DNA of 64,000 nt from Streptococcus mitis (GTDB lineage Bacteria > Bacillota > Bacilli > Lactobacillales > Streptococcaceae): positions 1,879,001 through 1,943,000 of the forward strand of contig NZ_CP067992.1 in the NCBI RefSeq assembly GCF_016658865.1. Reading direction: 5' to 3'. Positions 23,241 to 33,024 of this stretch are shown here, piece after piece; position 1 is the first letter of the stretch, and every line of letters starts with the position of its first letter. The notes below the pieces were generated by a model. The model saw only the letters and a list, made by a program, of their open reading frames with translations. It was not told where the DNA came from and ran no database searches. A program made the position numbers and the translations under genes.

Positions 23241-24932
23241 ATGAATACAAAAGAATTGATTGCTAGCGAGTTGGCTAGCGTCATTGATAGCCTAGACCAA
23301 GAGGCTATTTTAAATTTACTGGAAACCCCTAAAAACTCAGAAATGGGAGACATCGCTTTCCCTGCTTTTTCTCTTGCAAAAGTCGAACGTAAAGCACCTC
23401 AAATGATTGCGGCTGAACTGGCTGAAAAAATTAACAGCCAAGCCTTTGAAAAAGTTGTTGCAACAGGACCTTACGTCAACTTTTTCCTTGATAAAAATGC
23501 CATTTCTGCTCAAGTATTGCAAACTGTTATCACTCAAAAAGAACACTATGCTGACCAAACTATTGGCAAACAAGAAAATGTTGTTATCGACATGTCTAGT
23601 CCCAATATCGCTAAACCATTTTCTATTGGTCACCTACGCTCGACTGTTATCGGAGATAGCTTATCACATATTTTCCAAAAAATCGGTTATCAAACGGTCA
23701 AAGTCAACCATTTGGGAGACTGGGGTAAACAGTTTGGGATGTTGATTGTTGCCTATAAAAAATGGGGTGACGAGGAAGCTGTAAAGGCTCATCCAATTGA
23801 TGAACTTCTTAAACTCTATGTCCGTATCAACGCTGAAGCTGAAAATGACCCTAGCTTGGATGAAGAAGCACGCGAATGGTTCCGTAAACTTGAAAATGGA
23901 GACGAGGAAGCTCTCGCTCTTTGGCAATGGTTCCGTGATGAAAGTTTAGTGGAATTTAACCGCCTTTACAATGAACTGAAGGTTGAATTTGACAGCTACA
24001 ACGGAGAAGCCTTCTACAACGATAAGATGGATGCAGTTGTAGACATTCTTTCTGAAAAAGGACTACTTGTTGAATCAGAAGGTGCCCAAGTTGTGAATCT
24101 TGAGAAATATGGAATTGAACATCCAGCCCTTATCAAGAAATCTGATGGTGCAACTCTCTATATCACACGTGACTTGGCTGCAGCCCTTTACCGTAAAAAC
24201 GAATACCAATTCGCCAAATCTATCTACGTCGTTGGTCAAGAGCAATCCGCCCACTTTAAACAACTCAAGGCTGTCTTACAAGAGATGGGCTACGACTGGA
24301 GTGACGACATCACTCACGTTCCTTTTGGTTTGGTTACAAAAGAAGGGAAAAAACTTTCTACTCGTAAAGGAAATGTTATCTTGCTAGAGCCTACAGTTGC
24401 AGAGGCTGTTAGTCGCGCTAAGGCCCAAATCGAAGCTAAAAATCCTGAACTTGAAAATAAAAACCAAGTAGCACATGCTGTTGGAGTTGGAGCCATTAAA
24501 TTCTATGACCTCAAGACCGACCGTACAAATGGATACGACTTCGACTTAGAGGCTATGGTATCCTTCGAGGGTGAAACTGGACCTTACGTTCAATACGCTT
24601 ACGCTCGTATCCAATCTATCTTGCGCAAAGCAGACTTCAAACCAGAAACAACTGGCAACTATAGCTTGAATGATGCTGAAAGCTGGGAAATCATCAAACT
24701 CATCCAAGACTTCCCACGTATTATCAACCGTGCTGCGGATAACTTTGAGCCTTCTATCATTGCTAAATTTGCAATTAGCCTGGCTCAAGCCTTTAACAAA
24801 TACTATGCACATACGCGCATCTTGGATGAAAGCTCAGAACGCGACAGCCGTCTAGCCCTTAGCTATGCAACAGCAGTCGTTCTCAAAGAAGCCCTTCGCT
24901 TGCTTGGAGTAGAAGCGCCAGAGAAGATGTAA
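23241..24932 (+). CDS. argS: Arginyl-tRNA synthetase
   Basis: 563 residues. The N-terminal additional domain, a HIGH-like [17 protein letters not shown], and the C-terminal DALR anticodon-binding domain are present; the second signature reads [11 protein letters not shown], as in many ArgRS. It charges tRNA-Arg. AAGGAG precedes the ATG. No gene follows for 570 bp; instead the structured repeat array begins 8 bases after the stop. Confidence 0.97.
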   Translation: MNTKELIASELASVIDSLDQEAILNLLETPKNSEMGDIAFPAFSLAKVERKAPQMIAAELAEKINSQAFEKVVATGPYVNFFLDKNAISAQVLQTVITQKEHYADQTIGKQENVVIDMSSPNIAKPFSIGHLRSTVIGDSLSHIFQKIGYQTVKVNHLGDWGKQFGMLIVAYKKWGDEEAVKAHPIDELLKLYVRINAEAENDPSLDEEAREWFRKLENGDEEALALWQWFRDESLVEFNRLYNELKVEFDSYNGEAFYNDKMDAVVDILSEKGLLVESEGAQVVNLEKYGIEHPALIKKSDGATLYITRDLAAALYRKNEYQFAKSIYVVGQEQSAHFKQLKAVLQEMGYDWSDDITHVPFGLVTKEGKKLSTRKGNVILLEPTVAEAVSRAKAQIEAKNPELENKNQVAHAVGVGAIKFYDLKTDRTNGYDFDLEAMVSFEGETGPYVQYAYARIQSILRKADFKPETTGNYSLNDAESWEIIKLIQDFPRIINRAADNFEPSIIAKFAISLAQAFNKYYAHTRILDESSERDSRLALSYATAVVLKEALRLLGVEAPEKM

Positions 24933-24940
24933 ATCGCCAA

Positions 24941-25456
24941 AGTTACTTGATTGCGGAGCAATCTAAGTAACTAACGCCAAATCCTATTCGGACTTTGGCT
25001 AGGCGCTTCACTAGTTTTAGGACATAAATATGATCGATTTATGTCCTAAAACGTCGTAACCTTAAAGTTATTGGAACTAAAGCTCCTAATTGCTAGACGC
25101 TTATATGCGGACTAGCTAACTGCTTCACTAATTCACCTAACCAAATAATATCGATTTGGTTAGGCTCATGTCGTAATCTTTTAATCACTTTATTGTAAAG
25201 TAGTCTAAGTAACGAATGCCAAATCCTATCAGGTATTTGGCTAGGTGCTTCACTAGTTTTAAGACATAAATATGATCGATTTATGTCCTAAAACGTCGTA
25301 ATCTTAAATTTATTGGAACTAAAGTTCCTAATTGTTAAACGCTAGCCGCTTATATGCGGACTAGCTAACTGCTTCACTAGTCATAGCCCCTAAATATAAT
25401 CGATTTAGGAGCCATGACGTCGTAACTATGGTGATTTGGTTAGGCGCCTCACTAAT
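24941..25456. repeat. Array of about four structured modules (period 117-125 bp)
   Basis: Four modules, in alternating a-b-a-b types, each contain three hairpins in fixed order plus shared linkers. CTTCACTA recurs at 25006, 25123, 25248 and 25372 (degenerate CCTCACTA at 25447), and (C/T)GTCGTAA follows hairpin three at 25052, 25170, 25294 and 25418. Hairpin three always has an AAATA-ATCGATTT core, but the stems differ and keep pairing: TTTTAGGACATAAAT, CCTAACCAAAT and CCTAAAT each meet their own complement. Hairpin one of module 1 is a long AGTTACTT-GATTGC / GCAATC-AAGTAACT stem. Not coding in any frame. Confidence 0.85.
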
Positions 25457-25501
25457 TCAATCTACTCACTACTACTTCTTTATCATACAGGGAGATATCC
25501 T

Positions 25502-25747
25502 ATGAGCCAATATGCTTATATCCTCGTTGTGATTAGCTTGGTTTTCCTTTTTCTGCTTAATAAGTACGAGAAGGAGAGACTGCAAAAACTCTACCAAGAA
25601 CAACTTTTAAAGGATGAAACATTTAGGTCTGACATCAAAGAGAAAATTCACACGACTGAAAACATCAATGATGTCATTGCTTACATCAATAAAACTTATC
25701 ATCTAGGAATGTTGCTATCAAAAGACATTACAGATCAATTGAAATAA
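25502..25747 (+). CDS. Small membrane-anchored hypothetical protein
   Basis: 81 residues from the ATG at 25502 (GGGAGATATCC before it). One N-terminal membrane span (about 4-20), then a charged helical cytoplasmic domain ending DVIAYINKTYHLGMLLSKDIT. No family recognised. It lies just after the repeat array and ends at a strong terminator. Confidence 0.65.
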   Translation: MSQYAYILVVISLVFLFLLNKYEKERLQKLYQEQLLKDETFRSDIKEKIHTTENINDVIAYINKTYHLGMLLSKDITDQLK

Positions 25748-25749
25748 TC

Positions 25750-25782
25750 AAAAACCGAGAAGAAAGCTTCTCGGTTTTTTTA
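25750..25782. terminator. Strong bidirectional terminator
   Basis: AAAACCGAGAAG and CTTCTCGGTTTT arms around AAAG, followed by T. Confidence 0.85.
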
Positions 25783-25913
25783 GGGCATAATTTTTATCTT
25801 CCAACTATAGCAAATAACATTTATATTAAAAATTTTGTAGGTAATTTTCATCTCTGCTATAGAGGGGGATATAATAAGTTCTTTCTTCTAATGATTGAAA
25901 GATTGGTTTCAGC

Positions 25914-26378
25914 TTAACTTTCCAATTCATACAAATCTGCGATAATAGCTGCGACACGTTTGATATCTCCCAGCATACCTCGCATTTCAAAATCAGCCAA
26001 TACAGGGAAGCCAAAACGTTGACTATATTGCTTGGCTGTCAGGCAGTATTGGTTATTAAAGTTACGATTTCCTGAACCAACCACACCAAAACACTTACTA
26101 GCATTGTCACCATAGGCGATAAAATCTCCCACTGGTGTCGTCAAAATCTCGACATCTCCGTTATCCACGCCATTCCCACCTTCTAGGTAAGTCGGCAAAA
26201 AAGCAACATAGGGATGGTCCATTTCATAGAAATCTTGGCCTTCTTTGACCAAATCCTTGATATGAATCTTTTGAACCTCAATTCCCTCGTACTGGGACAA
26301 GAGATAGTCTTTCAAGCGCGTCACAAAACTCTCCGTATTTCCGCTCAGACTGATGTAGACCAAGGAAACTTTTTTCAT
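25914..26378 (-). CDS. nrdI: NrdI flavodoxin-like protein
   Basis: 154 residues, with the FMN-binding loop YISLSGNTESFV at the N-terminus and GSGNRNFNNQYC, typical of NrdI. NrdI supplies the oxidant that builds the manganese-tyrosyl cofactor of class Ib ribonucleotide reductase. It is isolated here without nrdE/F, which is common in streptococci. Clear ribosome site (GGAGGAGAAC). Confidence 0.9.
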   Translation of the reverse strand: MKKVSLVYISLSGNTESFVTRLKDYLLSQYEGIEVQKIHIKDLVKEGQDFYEMDHPYVAFLPTYLEGGNGVDNGDVEILTTPVGDFIAYGDNASKCFGVVGSGNRNFNNQYCLTAKQYSQRFGFPVLADFEMRGMLGDIKRVAAIIADLYELES

Positions 26379-26451
26379 GTTCTCCTCCTTTTTTTAAATC
26401 ATAAAAAATAACTACCAAGATTGTATCTTGATAGTTATGCTTTGTCAACTC

Positions 26452-26985
26452 TTAGGCAAGTTCTTCCTCTTCTTGAGTTTCTGTCAATTCTTTTTGCTGA
26501 CGCCACATTTTATAGAAGACAATTGCTAGGAAGATAACATTGAGTACGATCCCAAAAATAGCAGAACCTTTGGCACCAAGCTCCGCTCCCATACGGATGT
26601 TAGGGTCTGTAAAAAGTAAAACCGCATCCTGAACGCCGATAAAGTTGTAGATAGAACCAACGATGGCAACGAAGACATAAGCAAGATAAGTGTAGTTAGC
26701 CAATTGGATGTTTTTACGAACAAGGAAAACCAAAGACACAACCACCAGAATAACAGATAAAACAACCAAGAGAATGTTGAAGATAGAATGACCATGCTCC
26801 GATACCTTAATGGTGTAAGCAACGAGCTCCTTAGCATAAGTAGCATTAACACCTGATGCTGATGTTTCTAGATTGTTCATACCCTCCGCAGTAGGTACTG
26901 GAGATATGATTCCAAATAGTGACATTGCTGAGAGTAAGGCTGAAAAAATCAGTAATACCCATAGATAGATTGGTTTCTTTTTCAT
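26452..26985 (-). CDS. Four-span membrane protein of unknown function
   Basis: 177 residues from the ATG at 26985, chosen for its AGGAGGTTC site. Membrane spans lie at about 6-26, 64-86, 94-116 and 136-159; the tail is glutamate-rich. It follows the response regulator gene by 60 bp and is probably the end of, or a target near, the yesLMN-like operon. No family name can be given with confidence. Confidence 0.7.
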   Translation of the reverse strand: MKKKPIYLWVLLIFSALLSAMSLFGIISPVPTAEGMNNLETSASGVNATYAKELVAYTIKVSEHGHSIFNILLVVLSVILVVVSLVFLVRKNIQLANYTYLAYVFVAIVGSIYNFIGVQDAVLLFTDPNIRMGAELGAKGSAIFGIVLNVIFLAIVFYKMWRQQKELTETQEEEELA

Positions 26986-27045
26986 AATAGAACCTCCTGA
27001 TATTATTATCGATATTATAGCACTTTTTGTAAAGGGATACAAATA

Positions 27046-28332
27046 TTATAGTGTGGTTTCCACCTGTTTTCGGTAGGCTTTTGGCGATTTTCCGCACAAT
27101 TTTCGGAACACTTTATAGAAATATCCAACATTACTGTAACCAACAGCATAACAAATATCTTCAATACTGTCACTAGTTGAAAGCAAGAGCTGCTGGGCAG
27201 CCTTAATGCGTTGTTTATTTAGTAACTCTGCGAAGGTCGAATTGGTTTCACGCTTAATCAACTGTCCCAGATAAACAGGATTGATAAAGAGATCCTTACT
27301 GATATCCTTGAGAGAAAGTTCTTTCTGATAATCACGCCCAATGACTTCTAGCACACTAACCACATTTTCATTCATCCGATATTGTCCAAAGAATCGAGTC
27401 AGAGTTTCCTTGATATAAGGAACCAATTCATCGAAGGTTTGAATAGCATGAATCGTTTTGACAATATCCGTCAAATCATCAGCCTTGAGATGTTCAAATA
27501 AATGAAAGACATCCATAACAAACTGGATAAAAAGCTGTTTGGTAATCGGAACACGCGGTGTATTTTCAAGAACCACCTTCTCCAAGAGATTTAACTCTTC
27601 TACGATTTGATTGAGATTTCCCTGAATGATAACCCTATAAATCGGTTCGTAATAGGCAAAGAGACTCTCAGACTGTTTTAGATTTACAGAACCGTAAAAG
27701 AGGGCTTTCTCAGCATTCAGCTTCCAGCGTTCAAAGTGTTCTTGATAAGGGGCTTCAAAGGGTGTAACGACTAAACCATCTAGGGGTTGGTCAGAAATGA
27801 AAATCTGCCAGTCTTGACCCAAGACATAGTAGGGAATGGTGAAGGAACCTTGTTTTTCCTTGGATAGGCCTATCCACCAATTCTCCTTATCCCCTAAATA
27901 ACTAACAAATCCAGCCTCATCTAAATCTTGACTGAGGGTCTGACTTTTCTTTCCTCTCTCGCCAAGCTGATCTGCAATCTTTTCCAGCAGATTTCCCAGC
28001 TCTACCTTATCAACAGGTTTGACCAGATAGTCCACCACACTAAGGTTCATTGCTCTTTTTACATAATCAAACTCCTGATAACCTGAGAGCAGGATATAGG
28101 CAGCATCTGGTAAGATTTCTTTCATCTCCCGAATCATATCAAGCCCTGTTTTGTCGGGCATATTGACATCGGAAATGATCACATCTACTGGATTTTCCTG
28201 CACATATTCTAGGGCTTCATCGGCATGACTGGCTGTTGCGACGACCTCCATATCCCACTTATCAAAGGGAATCAAACGCTTCAGACCTTCTGCCACCATG
28301 TACTCATCATCTACTAATAATACTTTATACAT
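27046..28332 (-). CDS. YesN-type response regulator (REC plus AraC)
   Basis: 428 residues. The N-terminal receiver has the phosphoacceptor Asp in DVIISDVNMPDKTG and Lys in DYLVKPVDK. The C-terminal AraC domain has two helix-turn-helix motifs (LSLKDISKDLFINPVYLGQL; SIEDICYAVGYSNVGYFYKVF). This corresponds to the pneumococcal TCS07-type regulator, known to be linked to sugar or glycan sensing. It is downstream of its kinase by 11 bp. Confidence 0.92.
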   Translation of the reverse strand: MYKVLLVDDEYMVAEGLKRLIPFDKWDMEVVATASHADEALEYVQENPVDVIISDVNMPDKTGLDMIREMKEILPDAAYILLSGYQEFDYVKRAMNLSVVDYLVKPVDKVELGNLLEKIADQLGERGKKSQTLSQDLDEAGFVSYLGDKENWWIGLSKEKQGSFTIPYYVLGQDWQIFISDQPLDGLVVTPFEAPYQEHFERWKLNAEKALFYGSVNLKQSESLFAYYEPIYRVIIQGNLNQIVEELNLLEKVVLENTPRVPITKQLFIQFVMDVFHLFEHLKADDLTDIVKTIHAIQTFDELVPYIKETLTRFFGQYRMNENVVSVLEVIGRDYQKELSLKDISKDLFINPVYLGQLIKRETNSTFAELLNKQRIKAAQQLLLSTSDSIEDICYAVGYSNVGYFYKVFRKLCGKSPKAYRKQVETTL

Positions 28333-28343
28333 TTTCTCCCTTT

Positions 28344-29990
28344 CTACTCATCTTGAATTGTAATACGATACTGAACACCTGCTTGTTCTGCAGACTCTAT
28401 AGTAATGGCATAGCGATCCCCAAAATAGAGCACAAAACGCTCATGGACATTGACAATCCCGATAGACTGCTTTTGTTCACTATAACTGGCTTGGTGTTCA
28501 AAATGTCTCTGCCTTAACTTTTCTCGGATATCGACCAGCTTTTCAGTCGACATTCCACGGCCATTATCTACCACCAAAATTTCTACAAAACCAGCCTGTT
28601 TAAGCGCCTTGATGCTAATCACATTATCTGTCCGTCTGTGGTCAACACCATGCGCGAAATAATTTTCTACTAGCGGTTGCAAGGTAAACTTGGGAATCTT
28701 CATATTCTCTAACTCTGGATCTATCTTGAAACCATAGGCAATGGACTTGGGATAGCGAACCATGCAGAGATAGCTGTATTTACGGCAAAATTCTAATTCC
28801 TGTTTGAGGAGTGTTTCTCTTTCGTCGGAAATATTGTTACGCAACAGGCTACTGAACTCATAAATGATATCTGCCAACTCATCTTGACTTTGCATAACTG
28901 CATACATGCGCAAGAACTCCAGAGTATTGTACATGAAGTGAGGGTTGATTTGCGCCTGCAAGGCCCGCATATTGGCATCTTTTTGACTAAGCTCTAACTG
29001 ATAAATATCATGTATATTCTTTTCTAATCGATCCAACATATCATTGGTCGTCTCCGCGATTAGGAGCAATTCCTGATCCTTTTCAAGCGTATCAATGCGA
29101 AGACCTTCTTGTCCTTGGGCAATAGCATGGATGGAATCCACCAAATCCACTACCTGCTTTTGATAATTGGCAAAGGTCTGCCTCAAAGTCAGATAGAGAA
29201 TGACAATAAAGAGAAGACTCAAGCCCACAATCAAAGCAGAGCTGGCAACTGTTCCTTGTAATACAAAGTTTTTAGGAACTGCCACCTGAACCTGATATCC
29301 ATGAGAAGTCATACCAACAAACCAGTTCTCATGCTCCCTATTGACCCTCTCACCAATATGAAAAATCTCCGTATCAAAAGGCGATGTCACAGTCACAGCC
29401 ATCGGGATATGACCTCGAGTATTGTCAATGGCATGATATAAAACTTCTGGATCCAAGGAGATGTATATCACTCCTATAGATTGATCCGTTGCCGGGTCTA
29501 GAACAGGTATCCCAAAGCTATTGGCCTCCGGTTTAAAAGCCTCAGCAGGCAAGACATGCCCACTTCTTTTATCCCTTGTTGACACGTAAACATCTTTGAA
29601 ATCCTGTAAGACGATTGCAACACCCGTTATATAGTCATTTTGTACATAAAGATCATCGATATTTTCATACAGCGAAATAGAAATTGAAGAAGCCGCTTGA
29701 TGCTCCAACAGCCAATAAAAATACTCAGATGTTGATAGACTAAAGTACTTATAAACCCCTTGTATACGGTCTTGATTGGCTACTAAATCTTGCGCCAGTT
29801 GGGCTGACTCCCGATAATAATACTCCACCTCATCGACTGTTCGAGTGGTTACACGCTGGGCCACTCTTTGAGCTTCCTTTTCCCGTGAATCCCAATCAGC
29901 GTATGAGAGTAAGATTGCAAAACTTGCAATAATAATGATCATAACTGAACTGTAGGTTCGCAGAAGCGTATGTAGCCAAAACTGCTTCAT
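28344..29990 (-). CDS. YesM-type sensor histidine kinase
   Basis: 548 residues from ATG 29990, directly after the DUF624 stop; an in-frame ATG at 30014 is possible. Two membrane spans (about 10-30 and 250-270) enclose an extracellular sensor domain. HAMP, then the His_kinase phosphorylation site LQAQINPHFMYNTLEFLR and an HATPase domain with VDNGRGMS and QKQSIGIVNVHERF follow. It phosphorylates the adjacent YesN-like regulator in response to an external, probably carbohydrate, signal. Confidence 0.92.
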   Translation of the reverse strand: MKQFWLHTLLRTYSSVMIIIIASFAILLSYADWDSREKEAQRVAQRVTTRTVDEVEYYYRESAQLAQDLVANQDRIQGVYKYFSLSTSEYFYWLLEHQAASSISISLYENIDDLYVQNDYITGVAIVLQDFKDVYVSTRDKRSGHVLPAEAFKPEANSFGIPVLDPATDQSIGVIYISLDPEVLYHAIDNTRGHIPMAVTVTSPFDTEIFHIGERVNREHENWFVGMTSHGYQVQVAVPKNFVLQGTVASSALIVGLSLLFIVILYLTLRQTFANYQKQVVDLVDSIHAIAQGQEGLRIDTLEKDQELLLIAETTNDMLDRLEKNIHDIYQLELSQKDANMRALQAQINPHFMYNTLEFLRMYAVMQSQDELADIIYEFSSLLRNNISDERETLLKQELEFCRKYSYLCMVRYPKSIAYGFKIDPELENMKIPKFTLQPLVENYFAHGVDHRRTDNVISIKALKQAGFVEILVVDNGRGMSTEKLVDIREKLRQRHFEHQASYSEQKQSIGIVNVHERFVLYFGDRYAITIESAEQAGVQYRITIQDE

Positions 29991-29991
29991 T

Positions 29992-30606
29992 CTATTTTGT
30001 CGCCAATTTTTCATGGATACTTTCATAGACCGGTTCCAACATATCACTGATAAAGAAATGCCACATCCCAATTCCTACAAAGAAGAGAAGAGCAGGCATA
30101 TAGTAACCAATTGCCACAAGTAGCACAGTTCCAAGAAGAACCTTAGCCACAGCTGCTAGACTCATAAAGATGCCAATCAAGGATAGTTTGAGACTATTTC
30201 GATAGGACAAGTCAAAATAAACTTGTAATTTCAAAGATACTGTATAAGCCAAAAAGATCAGGGCAACTACTAGGACATTCAAAAAGGTCGCAATCAAATG
30301 AATAATAGTCTGATGAGGCAATTGCACCAAGAGATACAGGCCATAGACCAAAACCAAATCCACTCCTAAAAAGCTATAGAAAATCAGGTTGCTTGAGACG
30401 AAATTTTGCTTATAAAGAGACCACGCCTCCTTCAAACTGTATTCCCGAAAGCTATAACCATGTTCTGCATATAGGCTCATCAAGGTGGCACTAGCCGGCG
30501 CTAGACCAAGGATAATCCCTCCTGCTAAAGTTAATAGCCAAAAGAAGGCTGTCGCAATCATCCCTAAAAAGAAACGATTAAAGACAAAGTCTAAAAATCT
30601 CCCCAT
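29992..30606 (-). CDS. YesL-like DUF624 membrane protein
   Basis: 204 residues with five or so membrane spans and the DUF624 start FLDFVFNRFFLGMIATAFFWLLTL. DUF624/YesL genes typically sit beside YesM/YesN systems and sugar transporters. First gene of the three-gene sensing operon; no transporter genes follow here, so its target is elsewhere. Confidence 0.85.
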   Translation of the reverse strand: MGRFLDFVFNRFFLGMIATAFFWLLTLAGGIILGLAPASATLMSLYAEHGYSFREYSLKEAWSLYKQNFVSSNLIFYSFLGVDLVLVYGLYLLVQLPHQTIIHLIATFLNVLVVALIFLAYTVSLKLQVYFDLSYRNSLKLSLIGIFMSLAAVAKVLLGTVLLVAIGYYMPALLFFVGIGMWHFFISDMLEPVYESIHEKLATK

Positions 30607-30740
30607 GATATCCTCCTAAAAATAACTATGAAACTATTATATCATATTTCAAGCGTTTTCAAAAACATAGACTATCCATTTACAATCCCACCAAACCATG
30701 GTAAAATGAGAATTGTGAAAAAATTATCAGGAGACAATTC

Positions 30741-31310
30741 ATGAAGAAATCTATCTTAACTACACTGCTTTTTGCAGTTCTTTACTTCCTCTCCATGGGG
30801 ATTGGTGTCCTTTTGGGCAATTTCTTTGACCAAGCTGGAAACATGTTTTATGCGCCTGCCTTTACTGCCCTTGTCGGCGGTAGCGTCTATATGATCCTAG
30901 TCGCAAAAGTTCCGCGCTTTGGAGCCATTACCACTATCGGCCTTGTCATCGCCCTCTTTTTCTTGGGAACTAAACACGGTGCCGGTGCCTTCCTTCCTGG
31001 AATTATCTGTGGCCTGCTAGCAGATGCAGTAGCTAACCTCGGAAAATACAAGGACCAAACTAAGAATTTCCTTTCTTTCATACTCTTTGCCTTTAGCACA
31101 TCAGGACCAATTCTAATCATGTGGATTGCACCCAAAGCCTATATGGCTACCCTCCTAGCAAGAGGAAAATCCCAAGAATATATCGACCGTATCATGGTTG
31201 CGCCAAACCCTGGAACCATCCTTCTATTTATCGCAAGTATTGTCATCGGAGCCCTAGTGGGTGCCTTGATTGGACAAGCATTGAGTAAAAAATTGGCACA
31301 GAAAATCTGA
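30741..31310 (+). CDS. ECF transporter S component (Trep_Strep/MptD-like)
   Basis: 189 residues, very hydrophobic, with six predicted membrane helices and the KHGAGAFLPGIICGLLADA segment typical of this S-component family. It would bind its unknown small ligand and share the ECF module (EcfA/A'/T) encoded elsewhere. Monocistronic; a terminator shared with the convergent metP remnant follows at 31317-31340. Confidence 0.8.
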   Translation: MKKSILTTLLFAVLYFLSMGIGVLLGNFFDQAGNMFYAPAFTALVGGSVYMILVAKVPRFGAITTIGLVIALFFLGTKHGAGAFLPGIICGLLADAVANLGKYKDQTKNFLSFILFAFSTSGPILIMWIAPKAYMATLLARGKSQEYIDRIMVAPNPGTILLFIASIVIGALVGALIGQALSKKLAQKI

Positions 31311-31316
31311 TTACTA

Positions 31317-31340
31317 AAAAAGAGCCACACGGCTCTTTTT
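31317..31340. terminator. Bidirectional terminator (original metP terminator)
   Basis: AAAAAGAGCC, ACAC, GGCTCTTTTTT. It serves the ECF gene rightward and, before the insertion, ended the met operon leftward. The second copy at 34018 kept only one arm. Confidence 0.8.
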
Positions 31341-31573
31341 TATTTATGGCTCAATTTCTTGGTCAAGAAATCTCCCAAGAATTGGATTGCAAAGATAATC
31401 AAAATGATAATGATGGTTGCCAAGATAGTCACATCATGATTGTAGCGGTTAAATCCATAAGCGATGGCCACGTTACCGATACCACCAGCTCCAACCGCAC
31501 CGGCCATGGCTGTTTCCCCAACAAGGGAAATCAAGGTCACAGTCGTCACACGGATCAAATCTGGAAGACCTTC
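31340..31573 (-). pseudogene. Duplicated 3' fragment of metP
   Basis: Encodes only the last 70 or so residues of the methionine permease (from IRVTTVTLISLVGETAMAG to the KKLSHK end), nearly identical to the C-terminus of the full gene at 34026-34718. Homology starts at 31332 in the terminator and ends sharply at 31573; both copies of the duplicated block are 242 bp (31332-31573 and 34018-34259). It lacks the first two-thirds of the protein and cannot make a permease. Confidence 0.92.
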
Positions 31574-31595
31574 TAGTAAGCCTGATTTTCCTAGG

Positions 31596-32840
31596 TTAAA
31601 ATTTTTTACCCGAAAAACTTCTTTTTTCTAGTGATAAAATCAACCCTATCACACTCACTACCAAAAACACCCACCAACAAAGCCTGATATCTTGTAAAGC
31701 TAAGAAGGAAAATACAGATATCCCCAAGGGTAATGTTAGGGAAAAAATCATACTCAAGAGATTATTACTTCTAGCTAATACATCCGCACTCAAATTAGAC
31801 AATAACAGAGCATCTAATTTAGGCATTGATTTCGACATCAAATACATGACAAAGGCTAAGCAGGCAATACCTACTAGAGGAGAAAAATCTAAAATATTAG
31901 CAGTAGCAAGCAAGACAAACAGAATTGCATTGAGTGATAACAAGCTTGAAAAAGACCATTTCCCAAAATAATCATGGGGAGTTAAGCTACCAAGAATAGC
32001 TCCTCCCAAGCTAACACATTCAATTAAAAATAGGGCTTGAGCATAACTGAGATGATAGATAGTATGGTCTAATAAGTAAAAGTGATAAATACCTCCAACA
32101 GCTCCTCCCAAAGTATTCATTACCAAAATGACAAGGATTATTTTAAGCAATGATTTACTTTCTCTCTGCCTAAAGATATCATCCATGTCCGCATAGATTG
32201 CCTTAACTTGTTGAAGTAAACTAATCGACTCATTCTCTACCGTTACAGACAAATACGTCAATTCTCTTCTATTTTTGAACAAAATAAGAGAAGATAGTAA
32301 AAAGAAGCCAGCATTCACAATTGCAACAAAAGAAAAATTTTGGTGGCTTGTTGTGAGTAACCACACTCCTAAGGCTTGACCTCCTAGATTTGATAAATAG
32401 GAAACAAACTGAGTAAAGGAATAAGCTTCATAGAGCTTATCTTCCGAAATATTATGCTGGATAATCGGCATACGAAGGCCTGCTGTATAATCTGATAAAA
32501 TATCCGAACAGATATTAACCATACAGATAAAAGCAAACGTTACGAAGTTCTGGTCATGAATCACACTAGCAATCAAAAGAAATAGTAGACTTTGCACACA
32601 ACCAACCCAGATAATTGTCCCTGCTTTATTCCGAGTATGATCAGCCTTAATCCCAACATAAAAAGTAAATAGGAAAGGTAAAATCGTAATCATGTTAGCC
32701 ATAAATACTGCTATATTTTTAAAGGGTAGACTCGCAGCATAAACGATAAATACCAGATTATAAATATAAGCTCCACTTGAGCTCAAAAACCTTGATAAGG
32801 TAAGTATCCTAAATAAATGGTGGTTTAAGAACAGTTTCAT
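31596..32840 (-). CDS. MFS transporter, inserted beside the met operon
   Basis: 414 residues with about 12 membrane spans. The A-like motif after span two (GIKADHTRNKAG) fits the major facilitator family; substrate is not apparent. Base composition looks more AT-rich than the flanking met genes. A 12-codon frame (MKYSLKCEKGLL, 32875-32837) overlaps its ATG as ATGA and may be a leader, though it has no ribosome site. It lies downstream of the Rgg gene on the same strand, past a terminator-like hairpin, so it is the likely regulated target or export partner. Confidence 0.8.
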   Translation of the reverse strand: MKLFLNHHLFRILTLSRFLSSSGAYIYNLVFIVYAASLPFKNIAVFMANMITILPFLFTFYVGIKADHTRNKAGTIIWVGCVQSLLFLLIASVIHDQNFVTFAFICMVNICSDILSDYTAGLRMPIIQHNISEDKLYEAYSFTQFVSYLSNLGGQALGVWLLTTSHQNFSFVAIVNAGFFLLSSLILFKNRRELTYLSVTVENESISLLQQVKAIYADMDDIFRQRESKSLLKIILVILVMNTLGGAVGGIYHFYLLDHTIYHLSYAQALFLIECVSLGGAILGSLTPHDYFGKWSFSSLLSLNAILFVLLATANILDFSPLVGIACLAFVMYLMSKSMPKLDALLLSNLSADVLARSNNLLSMIFSLTLPLGISVFSFLALQDIRLCWWVFLVVSVIGLILSLEKRSFSGKKF

Positions 32841-32890
32841 AACAGGCCTTTCTCACATTTCAAAGAGTATTTCATTGAAACCAGTCTAAC

Positions 32891-32917
32891 AAAAAAAGCG
32901 GGACTCCCCACTTTTTT
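32891..32917. terminator. Terminator-like hairpin between rgg and the MFS gene
   Basis: Arms AAAAAGCGGG and CCCACTTTTTT around a short loop, with T-runs on both strands. It would limit read-through from the rgg gene into the transporter. Confidence 0.65.
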
Positions 32918-33024
32918 GTAATATATTTTTTCTGCAAATAGAAACTCTAGAGCCTAGAAACTACTAATTATCAATCCACCTACAAGCCTATTTATTTTTC
33001 GTCAATCGATGTAATGAGAATATA

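Noticed and set aside
24941..25456. CRISPR array or integron attC array
   Set aside because: Repeats are not short and identical with unique spacers, no cas genes are near, and no integron integrase or gene cassettes are present. The modules are multi-hairpin units with covarying stems.
25826..25931. Minus-strand frame of 34 codons overlapping the nrdI 3' end
   Set aside because: Reads plausibly as protein, but has no ribosome site and no recognisable identity; could be chance in AT-rich DNA.
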